Assembly: GCA_003166055.1 (NCBI GenBank)
Contig: PMWR01000428.1
Location: forward strand, 130-9,078
Source of the DNA: Acidobacteriaceae bacterium
GTDB taxonomy: Bacteria > Acidobacteriota > Terriglobia > Terriglobales > Acidobacteriaceae
Reading direction: 5' to 3'
Length of the DNA stretch: 8,949 bases
Part shown: positions 1-6,944 of the stretch, piece by piece
How positions within the stretch are numbered: position 1 is the stretch's first letter
How the letters are laid out: every line of letters begins with the position of its first letter
The notes under the pieces: generated by a model
Told to the model about the DNA's origin: nothing
What the model saw: the letters and a program-made list of their open reading frames with translations, nothing else
Database searches by the model: none
Translations under genes and position numbers: made by a program

Positions 1-293
1 ACCAGGCCGGAGTCGGCGGCGAAGCGGGCGGAGCGGACGCCGGGTGCGCCGTTGAGGGCATCGACTTCGAGGCCGGAGTCGTCTGCCAGCACCAGCATTC
101 CGGGGGCGAAGCGGGAGTAGTAGACGGCTTTGAGCGTGGCGTTGGCGGTGAAGGTGGCGCCATTTTCTTCAGGGGCGGGAATGGTGGCGAGGGCGGGCAG
201 GGGATCGATTTCGATGGAATGCGCGTGTGCCGCGGTGCGGAAGTCGCGGAGCTTGCCCTGGCTGGTGGTGGCGGCGTAAAGGCGAAGGGCCAT
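1..293 (-). CDS. rdgB: RdgB/HAM1 family XTP/dITP diphosphatase (N-terminal half, cut by window edge)
   Basis: Non-canonical purine NTP pyrophosphatase. The family hydrolyses ITP, dITP and XTP to monophosphates and so keeps deaminated purines out of DNA and RNA in the cytoplasm. I read 97 residues from the ATG at 293; family members are about 200 residues, so roughly half is visible and the gene runs off the left edge. Hallmarks are the N-terminal nucleotide-binding loop (ATTSQGK, residues 8-14), the ENGATFTANATLKA segment (residues 43-56) and the very characteristic ADDSGLEVDALNGAPG stretch (residues 70-85) followed by VRSARFA. One oddity is that the family loop usually reads T/S-x-N-x-x-K, while here the Asn position is Ser11. 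The gene is divergent from the rhamnosidase, with a 196-base region between the two starts. No good Shine-Dalgarno precedes the ATG. The family assignment is secure; activity cannot be judged from half a protein. Confidence 0.93.
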   Translation of the reverse strand, partial: MALRLYAATTSQGKLRDFRTAAHAHSIEIDPLPALATIPAPEENGATFTANATLKAVYYSRFAPGMLVLADDSGLEVDALNGAPGVRSARFAADSGL

Positions 294-317
294 GGGGAAA
301 GTGTAATTGCTGAAGCA

Positions 318-405
318 AGTGAACGAGTGAAGGAGTGAGGGAGTGAACAAGTTAAGGAGTGAAGCAGTGAACGAGTGAAGAAGTGAAATGGTGAAGGAGT
401 GAAGT
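318..405. repeat. Tandem octanucleotide array, 11 copies, consensus AGTGAAGG
   Basis: Eleven contiguous 8-base units starting at 318, 326, 334 and so on to 398 all fit AGTGAAGG or AGTGAACG with at most two or three changes per unit. One unit has AGTTAAGG and one GGTGAAGG. A degenerate twelfth unit out of register by one base may precede at 309-316. Because the period is 8 and each unit carries TGA (TTAA in one), all three plus-strand frames are stopped. The minus strand is free of stops, so it gives a spurious open frame. The array fills nearly half of the divergent region between rdgB and the rhamnosidase gene, where both promoters should lie. Confidence 0.9.
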
Positions 406-489
406 CGTCGCGAATCGGTGAGTTAGCTTTCCAAAGGCTGCTTGCAGGCTGCACAATGGTCGGGATTCTTTTTGCGGGTGGGCGGGGAC

Positions 490-3400
490 ATGAAAAACGG
501 AATGATGCGTTGGATGGCTTGGGGACCGGTGGTGATTCTGCTGATGGACGTGGCGCTGTCCGTGCCGGCGCAAGCGGTAAAGATGGTTGCGTTCAAAGGG
601 CCGGTGGAGTTGCGCGTGGATGACCGGGCGACGCCGCTGGGGATTGACGATCCGGCGCCGCGGTTTTCATGGCAACTGCAGGATTTGGGGCGCGGAGCGA
701 AGCAGACGGCGTATGAGATTGAAGTGGCGACGAAGCCTGAGTTGCTAAGCCAGGGTAATGCCGATGTGTGGGACAGCGGGAAAATTGAGTCCGGAGCAAG
801 TCTGAATGTGAGCTATGCGGGGCCGGCGGTGAAAGCGAGTTCGCGGTATTTCTGGCGGGTGAAGGTTTGGGGCGGCGGCGGGGGAGGGTATCCGGTGAGT
901 AGGCCCAGTTGGTGGGAGACGGGGTTGCTGACGCAGGATGCATGGAAGAGCGCATGGATTGGCTACGAGACTGCGGAAGAAGATGCTGTGCGGCATGCAA
1001 AGGCAGCTTGGATTACGAATGCGGATGCAAAAGAGTTAGGCCAGGAGAAGGCGGCGGAGCAGCGTGTGGTTTACCGGAAGACGGTGACGCTGGATAAGAC
1101 GGTGCGGAGTGCGGCGCTGTATGCGACGGGACAGGATACGGTTGCGGCATGGGTGAATGGGGTGCAGGTGCTGACGGCGCAGCCGTTTCCGGCTTGGAGG
1201 CAGATGCCGTGGAAGAAGTTTGTGCGTGCCGATGTGACGGGCAAGTTGAGCGCGGGCGCGAACACGATTGCGATCGAGACGGTGCATTATGTTGGCAATC
1301 CCAATGGTGCGGTTGAAGCGACGCCGATGATTGCGACGCTGGTGGTGGAGTTTGCGGACGGCACGGTGGCGACGTTTGGGAGCGGGACGGATTGGAAGAC
1401 GGCGGTGCATGCTGCGGCGGGCTTGGAGCGGAAGGGATTTGACGACTCGGGATGGAAGAATGCGGCTGAGTGGGCGCAGGCGGCGGGGCCGATGAACGCG
1501 CCGTTGGGGCATCCGTGGATACCGGACTCGGTGAAGGCGTTGCGGCACCCGTTTGAGGTGAAGTCGCCGATCAGGTCGGCAAGGCTATATGCAACGGCTC
1601 TGGGCGCTTACCAGATGTTTTTGAACGGAGAGCGAGTGGGAGACGATGTGCTCGCGCCGGGATGGACGGATTATCGCGAGCATGTGAAGTATCAGACTTA
1701 CGATGTGACGGCGCAGGTGAAAGACGGTAAGAACGCTGTCACTGCGTTGCTGGCTCCGGGGTGGTATGAGACGCCGCTGGAGTGGTTTCAGCAGCCGAAT
1801 AATTACGGCGACACGCCGCCGGCGCTGCGGGCGCAACTGCGGATTGAGCACACGGACGGCAGCGTGGAGTGGGTGGCGACGGACTCGAGCTGGCAGGCGA
1901 GCACAAGTTACATTCTTCATTCGGAGATTTATGACGGCGAGACTCAGGATGCGCGGTTGAAGCAGCGCGATTGGAATTTGGCGGGCTTTGCCGCTTCCGG
2001 TTGGAAGAGTGTGAGTGCAATTGATCCGAAGCCGATCTCGATTGAGGCGCAGGATTTTCCTTCGATTCGCGTGGAGCGCGAGCTGATTGCGAAGACGGTT
2101 ACGGAGCCGAAGCCGGGCGTGTATGTGTACGACTTTGGGCAGAACTTTTCTGGCGTGGAACGGTTGAGCGTGAAGGGGCCGCGGGGAACGGATGTGCAGT
2201 TGCGGTTTGCGGAGATTGTGAATGCGGACGGCACGATTTATACAGATAACCTGCGTACGGCCAAGGCTACCGATCACTTCATCCTTAGCGGCAATGGAGT
2301 GGAGGAGTTCACGCCGCAGTTTACGTTTCATGGGTTCCGGTATGTGGAATTGACGGGGCTGGCGACTGCGCCGGGCAAGGATGCGGTGACGGGGATTGTA
2401 TTCCATACGGACGCGCCTTTTACAACGAAACTCGAGACCGGCAGCGCGATGATCAACCAGTTGTGGAGCAATATCCTTTGGGGGCAGCGGTCGAACTTTG
2501 TGGGCGTGCCATCGGATTGCCCGCAGCGCGATGAACGGCTGGGTTGGATGGGAGATGCGCAGGTGTTCTGGCGGGCGGCGAGTTACAACATGGACCTGGC
2601 GGCATTTTCGCGGAAGTTTGGCGGAGATATGCGCGGAACGCAGGCAGGGACGCCGTATTATGGCATCTACTCGCCGGGCACCGTGACACCGAATGCAGGC
2701 TTCGCGGCGGGATGGAGCGATGCGGGGGTGATCATTCCGTGGACGTCGTGGCTGCAGACGGGCGACACCAGCGTGATTGAGCAGAACTGGGCGGCGATGG
2801 AGAAGTATCTCGGCGCAATTGTGGCGGCTAACCCCGATGGGCTGTGGGCGCACGGCAGCGGAATTCCGTTTGGCGACTGGCTTTCGCCGGAAGGCAGGAC
2901 GGACCAGGTGCTGATTGCGACCGCCTACTGGGCTTATGACGTGACGCTGATGCGGGAGATGGCGCACACAACGGGGCGCGGGGCGGATGAACAGAAGTAC
3001 GCGCAGTTGTTCGAGAAGATTCGAGCGGCGTTTGAGAAGAAGTTTGTGCATGACGACGGATTTGTGGCGGGCGCGGATCAGGGCCCTTCACCGTTTGGAG
3101 AAAGAACGAAGACCTCAGACAGCCGCCGAGGCGATACGCAAACCGGATACGTTTTGGCGTTGCATATGAACCTTGTGCCGGAGAATTTGCGCGCGGCCGT
3201 GGCACAGAAGCTGGCGGACAGAATAGAAGCCAATCATGGGCTGCTCAGCACGGGGTTTCTGGGGACGCCGTATCTGCTGGAGGAACTGACGAAAAGCGGA
3301 CATGCGAAGCTGGCTTATAGTGTGCTGCTGAATACCGCGTATCCATCGTGGGGCTACCTGGTGGAGCATGGCGCAACGACGATGTGGGAGCGGTGGAACG

Positions 3401-3825
3401 GCGACCAGATGAAGGACGATCCAAGCATGAACTCGTATAACCACTACGCATACGGGGCGGTGGCGGACTGGATCTATCGCTACGCGGCGGGCGTGGATGC
3501 AACATCGCTGGACGCGGGATTTCACACGGTGGTGCTGCATCCGGTGTTCGATGCAAGGATGGGCAGCGTCGCGTTTGACTATGCGTCGGCGTACGGGAAG
3601 ATTCATTCAGATTGGAAGGTGGATGGAACGACGGCCACGTGGCATGTGACGATTCCCGCGAATACGACTGGCTGGTTGGAACTGAACGCGAGCGAAGCAA
3701 GTAAGTACAAGCTGGACGGGACTCGATTGACCGGGAGCAAACTGGCAAACACAACAACGCACGATGGTCAGAGTGGATTCGAGTTACCGGCAGGGAGTTA
3801 CGAGTTTGCCGTGAGCCTGGAGTGA
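490..3825 (+). CDS. Exported GH78 alpha-L-rhamnosidase, multidomain
   Basis: Inverting hydrolase that removes terminal alpha-L-rhamnose from polysaccharides, glycosides or exopolysaccharide, probably in the periplasm or at the cell surface. The protein is 1111 residues from ATG 490, at the long end for GH78. Residues 1-29 form a signal peptide ending PAQA, with no lipobox Cys. An Fn3-like domain (about 35-135, with the typical LGIDDPAPRFSWQL) is followed by two beta-sandwich modules (about 206-350 and 362-535). Then come the (alpha/alpha)6 catalytic barrel and a C-terminal beta domain (about 1010-1111). The catalytic signature DCPQRDERLGWMGD spans 676-689; Glu682 is the expected general acid and Asp676 and Asp689 line the sugar site. 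Glu967 in MWERWNGD is the expected general base. I chose ATG 490 over the upstream in-frame TTG at 442 because it places the signal peptide at the N-terminus and has a G-rich SD-like GGCGGGGA just before it. It is probably co-transcribed with rhaT. The exact glycan substrate is unknown. Confidence 0.97.
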   Translation: MKNGMMRWMAWGPVVILLMDVALSVPAQAVKMVAFKGPVELRVDDRATPLGIDDPAPRFSWQLQDLGRGAKQTAYEIEVATKPELLSQGNADVWDSGKIESGASLNVSYAGPAVKASSRYFWRVKVWGGGGGGYPVSRPSWWETGLLTQDAWKSAWIGYETAEEDAVRHAKAAWITNADAKELGQEKAAEQRVVYRKTVTLDKTVRSAALYATGQDTVAAWVNGVQVLTAQPFPAWRQMPWKKFVRADVTGKLSAGANTIAIETVHYVGNPNGAVEATPMIATLVVEFADGTVATFGSGTDWKTAVHAAAGLERKGFDDSGWKNAAEWAQAAGPMNAPLGHPWIPDSVKALRHPFEVKSPIRSARLYATALGAYQMFLNGERVGDDVLAPGWTDYREHVKYQTYDVTAQVKDGKNAVTALLAPGWYETPLEWFQQPNNYGDTPPALRAQLRIEHTDGSVEWVATDSSWQASTSYILHSEIYDGETQDARLKQRDWNLAGFAASGWKSVSAIDPKPISIEAQDFPSIRVERELIAKTVTEPKPGVYVYDFGQNFSGVERLSVKGPRGTDVQLRFAEIVNADGTIYTDNLRTAKATDHFILSGNGVEEFTPQFTFHGFRYVELTGLATAPGKDAVTGIVFHTDAPFTTKLETGSAMINQLWSNILWGQRSNFVGVPSDCPQRDERLGWMGDAQVFWRAASYNMDLAAFSRKFGGDMRGTQAGTPYYGIYSPGTVTPNAGFAAGWSDAGVIIPWTSWLQTGDTSVIEQNWAAMEKYLGAIVAANPDGLWAHGSGIPFGDWLSPEGRTDQVLIATAYWAYDVTLMREMAHTTGRGADEQKYAQLFEKIRAAFEKKFVHDDGFVAGADQGPSPFGERTKTSDSRRGDTQTGYVLALHMNLVPENLRAAVAQKLADRIEANHGLLSTGFLGTPYLLEELTKSGHAKLAYSVLLNTAYPSWGYLVEHGATTMWERWNGDQMKDDPSMNSYNHYAYGAVADWIYRYAAGVDATSLDAGFHTVVLHPVFDARMGSVAFDYASAYGKIHSDWKVDGTTATWHVTIPANTTGWLELNASEASKYKLDGTRLTGSKLANTTTHDGQSGFELPAGSYEFAVSLE

Positions 3826-3853
3826 GACAGAGCGCGAATCATTCGGAGATTCC

Positions 3854-3860
3854 GGGAGAG
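3854..3860 (+). promoter_or_regulatory. Ribosome binding site of rhaT (supports TTG start)
   Basis: GGGAGAG lies 7 bases before the TTG at 3868. It is the only purine-rich SD-like stretch in the 42-base gap after the rhamnosidase stop. It supports a TTG start, which also aligns with the N-terminus of known RhaT proteins; no in-frame ATG is available near this point. Confidence 0.7.
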
Positions 3861-3867
3861 AAATAAC

Positions 3868-5022
3868 TTGGGCGCAAATCCATTGTTGGGCGTGTTTCTA
3901 CATTGGCTGGGCGGCTTGGCATCGGCCAGCTTTTACGTACCCTACCGGCAAGTGCGCGGGTGGTCATGGGAGACGTATTGGCTCACCGGCGGAATCGTGA
4001 GCTGGATTATTGCGCCGTGGGCCCTGGCGGGTTTGCTGACGCACGATTTAATTCCCGTGCTGCGCGGTGCGCCGGTTTCGGCAATCATCTGGGCATATTC
4101 GTTCGGCGTACTTTGGGGGCTGGGCGGGCTCACATTCGGATTGACCATGCGCTATCTTGGGTTGAGCCTGGGCATGGCGGTGGCGCTGGGTTACACGGCG
4201 GTATTCGGCACGCTTGTGCCGCCAATCTTTGACCACCAATTTGGGCAGTTGCTCACGCAGCGCTCGGGCATCGTCATCCTGGTGGGTGTGGGGATCTGCG
4301 TGCTGGGGATTCTGTTTGCGGGAGCCGCGGGCATATCCAAAGAGAGAGAACTCTCGCGTGAGCAGCAACTGGCCAGCATCCGCGAGTTCAATTTGAAGCT
4401 GGGGTTGGGCGTCGCGACATTCTGCGGCGTGATGAGCTCCTGCTTCGCGTTTGGGCTGCGCGCCGGCAATCCCATCAAGGAGCTTACGCTGGCGCATGGA
4501 ACAAGCACCGTGTGGCAAGGACTTCCGGTGCTGGTTGTGGTGTTGGCCGGCGGGTTTACGACCAACTTTGTGTGGTGCGCGATTCTCAACGTACGCAACC
4601 GCAGCTATGGCGAATACCTGCGGATTCCAGCGGGCGCGGATGCGCGGGACTCCAGGGAGCATCCTCGTCTTGAAAACGCGACCGATGCGGCGGCTACCGA
4701 GATGGCGCTCGAGTTGGCCGAAGGCCAGCGCAAGGCGCCTTCCATGAGTTGGAATTACTTCTTCTCAGCGCTGGCCGGTCTCACCTGGTACATGCAGTTC
4801 TTTTTCTATACCATGGGTGAAACGCAGATGGGGCGCTACAGGTTTTCAAGTTGGACGCTGCATATGGCCAGCATCATTATTTTCAGCACGCTGTGGGGGA
4901 TTGCGCTGAAGGAGTGGCGGGGGGTGAGCCCGCGGACGAAGATCCTGGTGTTTCTGACGCTGTTGACTCTGGTGGGCTCCACGATGATTGTTGGATATGG
5001 AAACTACCTGGGGATGCAGTAA
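3868..5022 (+). CDS. rhaT: L-rhamnose/H+ symporter RhaT
   Basis: Inner-membrane permease that imports L-rhamnose with protons. The 384-residue protein follows E. coli RhaT as I recall it: the N-terminal GVFLHWLGGLASASFYVPY followed by GWSWETYW and GGIVSWIIAPWA, the LTMRYLGLSLG motif (92-102), a FNLKLGL segment after a charged cytoplasmic linker, LTWYMQFFFYTMG in the second half, and ALKEWRGV near the end. About ten hydrophobic segments can be counted. It is some 40 residues longer than the E. coli protein. Much of the excess is a hydrophilic, acidic stretch rich in Ala, Arg and Glu in the middle (around 245-295, PAGADARDSREHP and following). The start is TTG with GGGAGAG 7 bases upstream. The gene begins 42 bases after the GH78 stop on the same strand, so the two very likely form a release-and-import operon. 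No rhamnose catabolic enzyme or RhaR/RhaS-type regulator is in the window. Confidence 0.95.
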   Translation: MGANPLLGVFLHWLGGLASASFYVPYRQVRGWSWETYWLTGGIVSWIIAPWALAGLLTHDLIPVLRGAPVSAIIWAYSFGVLWGLGGLTFGLTMRYLGLSLGMAVALGYTAVFGTLVPPIFDHQFGQLLTQRSGIVILVGVGICVLGILFAGAAGISKERELSREQQLASIREFNLKLGLGVATFCGVMSSCFAFGLRAGNPIKELTLAHGTSTVWQGLPVLVVVLAGGFTTNFVWCAILNVRNRSYGEYLRIPAGADARDSREHPRLENATDAAATEMALELAEGQRKAPSMSWNYFFSALAGLTWYMQFFFYTMGETQMGRYRFSSWTLHMASIIIFSTLWGIALKEWRGVSPRTKILVFLTLLTLVGSTMIVGYGNYLGMQ

Positions 5023-5135
5023 GGCGACAGGCGGCGATGGACGACGGTGTCGCGAATTGAATCGCATGCTATATTGGCAGCGTTGGCTGTTACTCTTCTG
5101 GAAATTGACTTCGAGCTTTGAGAATCAACTCCCCC

Positions 5136-5140
5136 GGAGG
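5136..5140 (+). promoter_or_regulatory. GGAGG Shine-Dalgarno-like site upstream of the PagL-like gene
   Basis: GGAGG stands 4 bases before an in-frame TTG at 5145, which would extend the PagL-like protein to 293 residues. The stretch 5145-5201 encoded by that extension is AT-rich and gives an Arg-rich, poorly signal-like leader. The site therefore competes with, but does not clearly beat, the TTG at 5202, which is preceded by AAGGA at 5186-5190. Confidence 0.4.
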
Positions 5141-5201
5141 CCTATTGCTTTTTTATCGGATCGATCGTCGCATTTTCAATTCGCGAAGGACTGACCGCAG
5201 A

Positions 5202-6026
5202 TTGGCCAGCCGGGTGCGTCTCGGATGTTCCGCCCTCTTCGCTGCGCTCTGCCTGCTTGTGCCGCAATTTGTGCTCGCACAGGATGCGGCGACTATGCCA
5301 CCAGCAAAGGCCCAGCCGCCTGTGGAGACGCCGGTAGACACGAAGAGCCAGGTGAATTTTGAGAATGCAGCGGTGAATGAGATCGCGGCAGAGACCACGA
5401 CGATGGCGCCGCTGGAGGCGATTTCTTCGGACGGAGGCCAGAAGCCGGCGAAGCAACCCGCGGAGAGCGAACTCATCTTCGAAGGATTGGTTTCGTATGG
5501 CAATTACACGATCTTTGCTTCCGGATATGACGAGAAGCTCTTTACGGGGGGCGTTGAATACGACCGCCATTCATGGGGACGCTTTCTAGGGGCGCAGGCG
5601 GACTATGTGGCGGAGTTTCTGCCCTTCGTCCTTTTGGACAAGCCGCTTAATGTCTCGATTTACGGCACTCCACTCTACGGTACGAATAAGAATATCCGGC
5701 AGTACGTTCCCGGGGTGGGGTTATCGCCAATCGGGCTTCGTTTGCAGTGGCGGAGCAAGAAGACCATCAAGCCCTACCTCGAGGCCAAGGCCGGGGTCAT
5801 CGGCTTCACGAAAAAAGTGCCTTCGTCGGAAGCGAGCTATGAGAACTTCAGCCTGCAATCAGCTACGGGCGTTCAAGTGAAAATGAGCGAACGATGGGGT
5901 TTGCGCCTGGGGCTGTTCAGCGATTTTCATTTCTCGAACGGCTTCGTTGTGCCGATCAATCCCGGTCTCGACGTGATGAACGCGAATCTTGGGATCAGCT
6001 ACCATCTGGGTCACCGGGCCGAGTAG
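5202..6026 (+). CDS. PagL-like acyloxyacyl hydrolase (outer-membrane lipid A 3-O-deacylase family)
   Basis: Probable outer-membrane eight-stranded beta-barrel of the PagL family, which removes the 3-O-linked acyl chain from lipid A. From the TTG at 5202 the protein has 274 residues. Residues 1-25 look like a signal peptide (RVRLGCSALFAALCLLVPQF, cleaved after VLA). Next is a low-complexity Pro/Ala/Glu linker to about residue 85, then a barrel of alternating strands from about FEGLVSYGNYT onward to a C-terminal NANLGISYHLGHRAE. The family active site is visible as DFHFSNG, with His243 and Ser245 (catalytic His and Ser). Fourteen residues after the His, where Pseudomonas PagL has Glu, there is Asp257 in NPGLD. 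Longer starts at TTG 5145 (293 residues) and TTG 5118 (302) or a shorter GTG at 5214 are possible. The gene is 179 bases after rhaT and probably has its own promoter. Family is likely; activity is inferred. Confidence 0.82.
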   Translation: MASRVRLGCSALFAALCLLVPQFVLAQDAATMPPAKAQPPVETPVDTKSQVNFENAAVNEIAAETTTMAPLEAISSDGGQKPAKQPAESELIFEGLVSYGNYTIFASGYDEKLFTGGVEYDRHSWGRFLGAQADYVAEFLPFVLLDKPLNVSIYGTPLYGTNKNIRQYVPGVGLSPIGLRLQWRSKKTIKPYLEAKAGVIGFTKKVPSSEASYENFSLQSATGVQVKMSERWGLRLGLFSDFHFSNGFVVPINPGLDVMNANLGISYHLGHRAE

Positions 6027-6045
6027 AGGCCGACAGCAAGGCGGT

Positions 6046-6081
6046 TCGATTGAATTTAGCTCGATTAAATTCAACTCGATT
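6046..6081. repeat. AT-rich hairpin embedded in a 15-bp periodic repeat, between convergent genes
   Basis: TTGAATTTA (6050-6058) and TAAATTCAA (6066-6074) are perfect 9-base inverted arms around a 7-base loop. The same stretch carries TCGATT at 6046, 6061 and 6076, a period of exactly 15, and the last copy runs into the stop codon of the HAD gene. It fills most of the 54-base gap between the convergent PagL-like and HAD genes. No T-run follows on either strand, so it is at best a weak bidirectional terminator. Confidence 0.7.
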
Positions 6082-6710
6082 CAGGGAAGCGGCAGTTCAA
6101 TGTTCAGTCCGGCGGCGATCAGGTCGGATCGCAGCCGTTCCACGGTAGAGAACTGAATCGCTTTCATTCCGAGCGCCTGCGCGGCTTCCACATTGATGAG
6201 CCTGTCGTCGAGGAAGAGCACCTCTTCAGGCTCGGTTCCGAGTTCTTCGAGGATATGGCGATAGATGGCTGGGTCGGGCTTGGACATGCGCAGTTGGAAG
6301 CTCCAGACCAGGACGTCGAAACGATGCAGCCAGTCGAATGAACGCTCCATGTTGGCGAGCACGCTATCACCCATATTGGAGAGAATTCCGGTGAGGAGCC
6401 CGCGATCCTTGAGCTTCTGTTGCCAGGCCAGCATTGCGGGGTTTTCTGTGGTCCACATGCGTGCGTCCCATTGGTTCAACTCCTGGTCGGCGCCGGGGGG
6501 TAAGTTGAGGCCGGTGTCGCCGATGATTTTCCGCCAGAAGGCGAGGCCGGTGAGTTTGCCTTCATCATAGGCATGACGGTCGGCCCAGTAGAGGCTCTCG
6601 AAACGGGCCAGGGGAAGACCGGTGATGCGGAGCAATGCGGCATGGGCCTCGGGATCCTGCGGGCCGGTCAATACCATTCCATAATCGAAGACCACCGCGC
6701 GCAGAGCCAA
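6081..6710 (-). CDS. HAD-superfamily phosphatase (subfamily IA, YihX-like)
   Basis: Small cytoplasmic phosphohydrolase of 209 residues, a normal length for the subfamily. Motif I is VVFDYGMVLT with nucleophile Asp9; the second position is Gly11 rather than the usual Asp, as in the DxG form of YihX-type enzymes. Residues 15-100 form the helical cap. Motif II is Ser111 in ILSNMGD, motif III Lys144 in SKPDPAIY, and motif IV Asp168-Asp169 in VLFLDDRLINVEAAQALGM. YihX dephosphorylates alpha-glucose-1-phosphate, but specificity cannot be read from the sequence; other sugar phosphates are equally possible. The start is TTG at 6710, preceded by a strong GGGAGGG, and no ATG lies in frame nearby. The gene is convergent with the PagL-like gene and divergent from the aminotransferase, so it is probably transcribed alone. 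Confidence 0.9.
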   Translation of the reverse strand: MALRAVVFDYGMVLTGPQDPEAHAALLRITGLPLARFESLYWADRHAYDEGKLTGLAFWRKIIGDTGLNLPPGADQELNQWDARMWTTENPAMLAWQQKLKDRGLLTGILSNMGDSVLANMERSFDWLHRFDVLVWSFQLRMSKPDPAIYRHILEELGTEPEEVLFLDDRLINVEAAQALGMKAIQFSTVERLRSDLIAAGLNIELPLP

Positions 6711-6713
6711 TGT

Positions 6714-6720
6714 CCCTCCC
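6714..6720 (-). promoter_or_regulatory. Ribosome binding site of the HAD phosphatase
   Basis: On the minus strand GGGAGGG ends 3 bases before the TTG at 6710 (the GGAGG core ends 4 bases before it). It is the strongest SD sequence in the window and decides for the non-ATG start. Confidence 0.75.
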
Positions 6721-6819
6721 CAACTGCGCCCATGTATGGTTGGAAAGGACGCCTGTCTCTATTGTGGCACCTGGCACCTGCAGTGCGGCAGACGCTCGCG
6801 GGAGGCTCGCACTAGCCTC

Positions 6820-6864
6820 GTGCCTTCCCACCCTTCGCCAGAAAAAAGGCGAAGGATGGGGCAC
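6820..6864. repeat. Long hairpin (palindromic repeat candidate) in the HAD/aminotransferase divergent region
   Basis: CCCACCCTTCGCC (6827-6839) and GGCGAAGGATGGG (6848-6860) pair over 13 bases with one mismatch, around an 8-base A-rich loop. On the minus strand that position becomes a G-U wobble. After a 3-base bulge, outer arms GTGC (6820-6823) and GCAC (6861-6864) extend the stem. A smaller inverted pair, AGGCT and AGCCT, sits beside it (6803-6816). It resembles short palindromic elements I associate with Acidobacteriota intergenic DNA. The loop A-run sits within the stem-loop, not after it, so it does not look like a standard terminator. The rest of the 6711-6944 gap shows only two tandem TGGCACC units (6765-6778) and no promoter I can defend. 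Confidence 0.75.
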
Positions 6865-6944
6865 CCACAGTTTTTTGGGGGCCGCGAGTTGCGAGCGACC
6901 GACTGCGGTTGGGGCTTCTTCGGATTGTTGGTGGATCAAAGAGA

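Noticed and set aside
442..470. TTGCAG and GATTCT as a -35/-10 pair for the rhamnosidase operon.
   Set aside because: Each matches the sigma-70 consensus at only three of six positions, which is expected by chance.
442..489. An upstream TTG start for the rhamnosidase, adding 16 residues.
   Set aside because: It would put a non-signal leader before a good signal peptide and lacks an SD; ATG 490 fits better.
352..573. Minus-strand open frame through the 8-bp array.
   Set aside because: It exists only because the complement of the repeat contains no stop codon; the product is low-complexity His/Ser/Pro.
1585..3051. A 488-codon open frame on the minus strand opposite the rhamnosidase gene.
   Set aside because: It lies entirely opposite a clear GH78 gene, is very rich in Arg, His and Pro, and shows no domain. 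It is the expected shadow of GC-biased codon use on the other strand.
5024..5053. GCGACA and TGTCGC as a terminator stem after rhaT.
   Set aside because: Only 6 bases of stem around an 18-base loop and no T-run follows.
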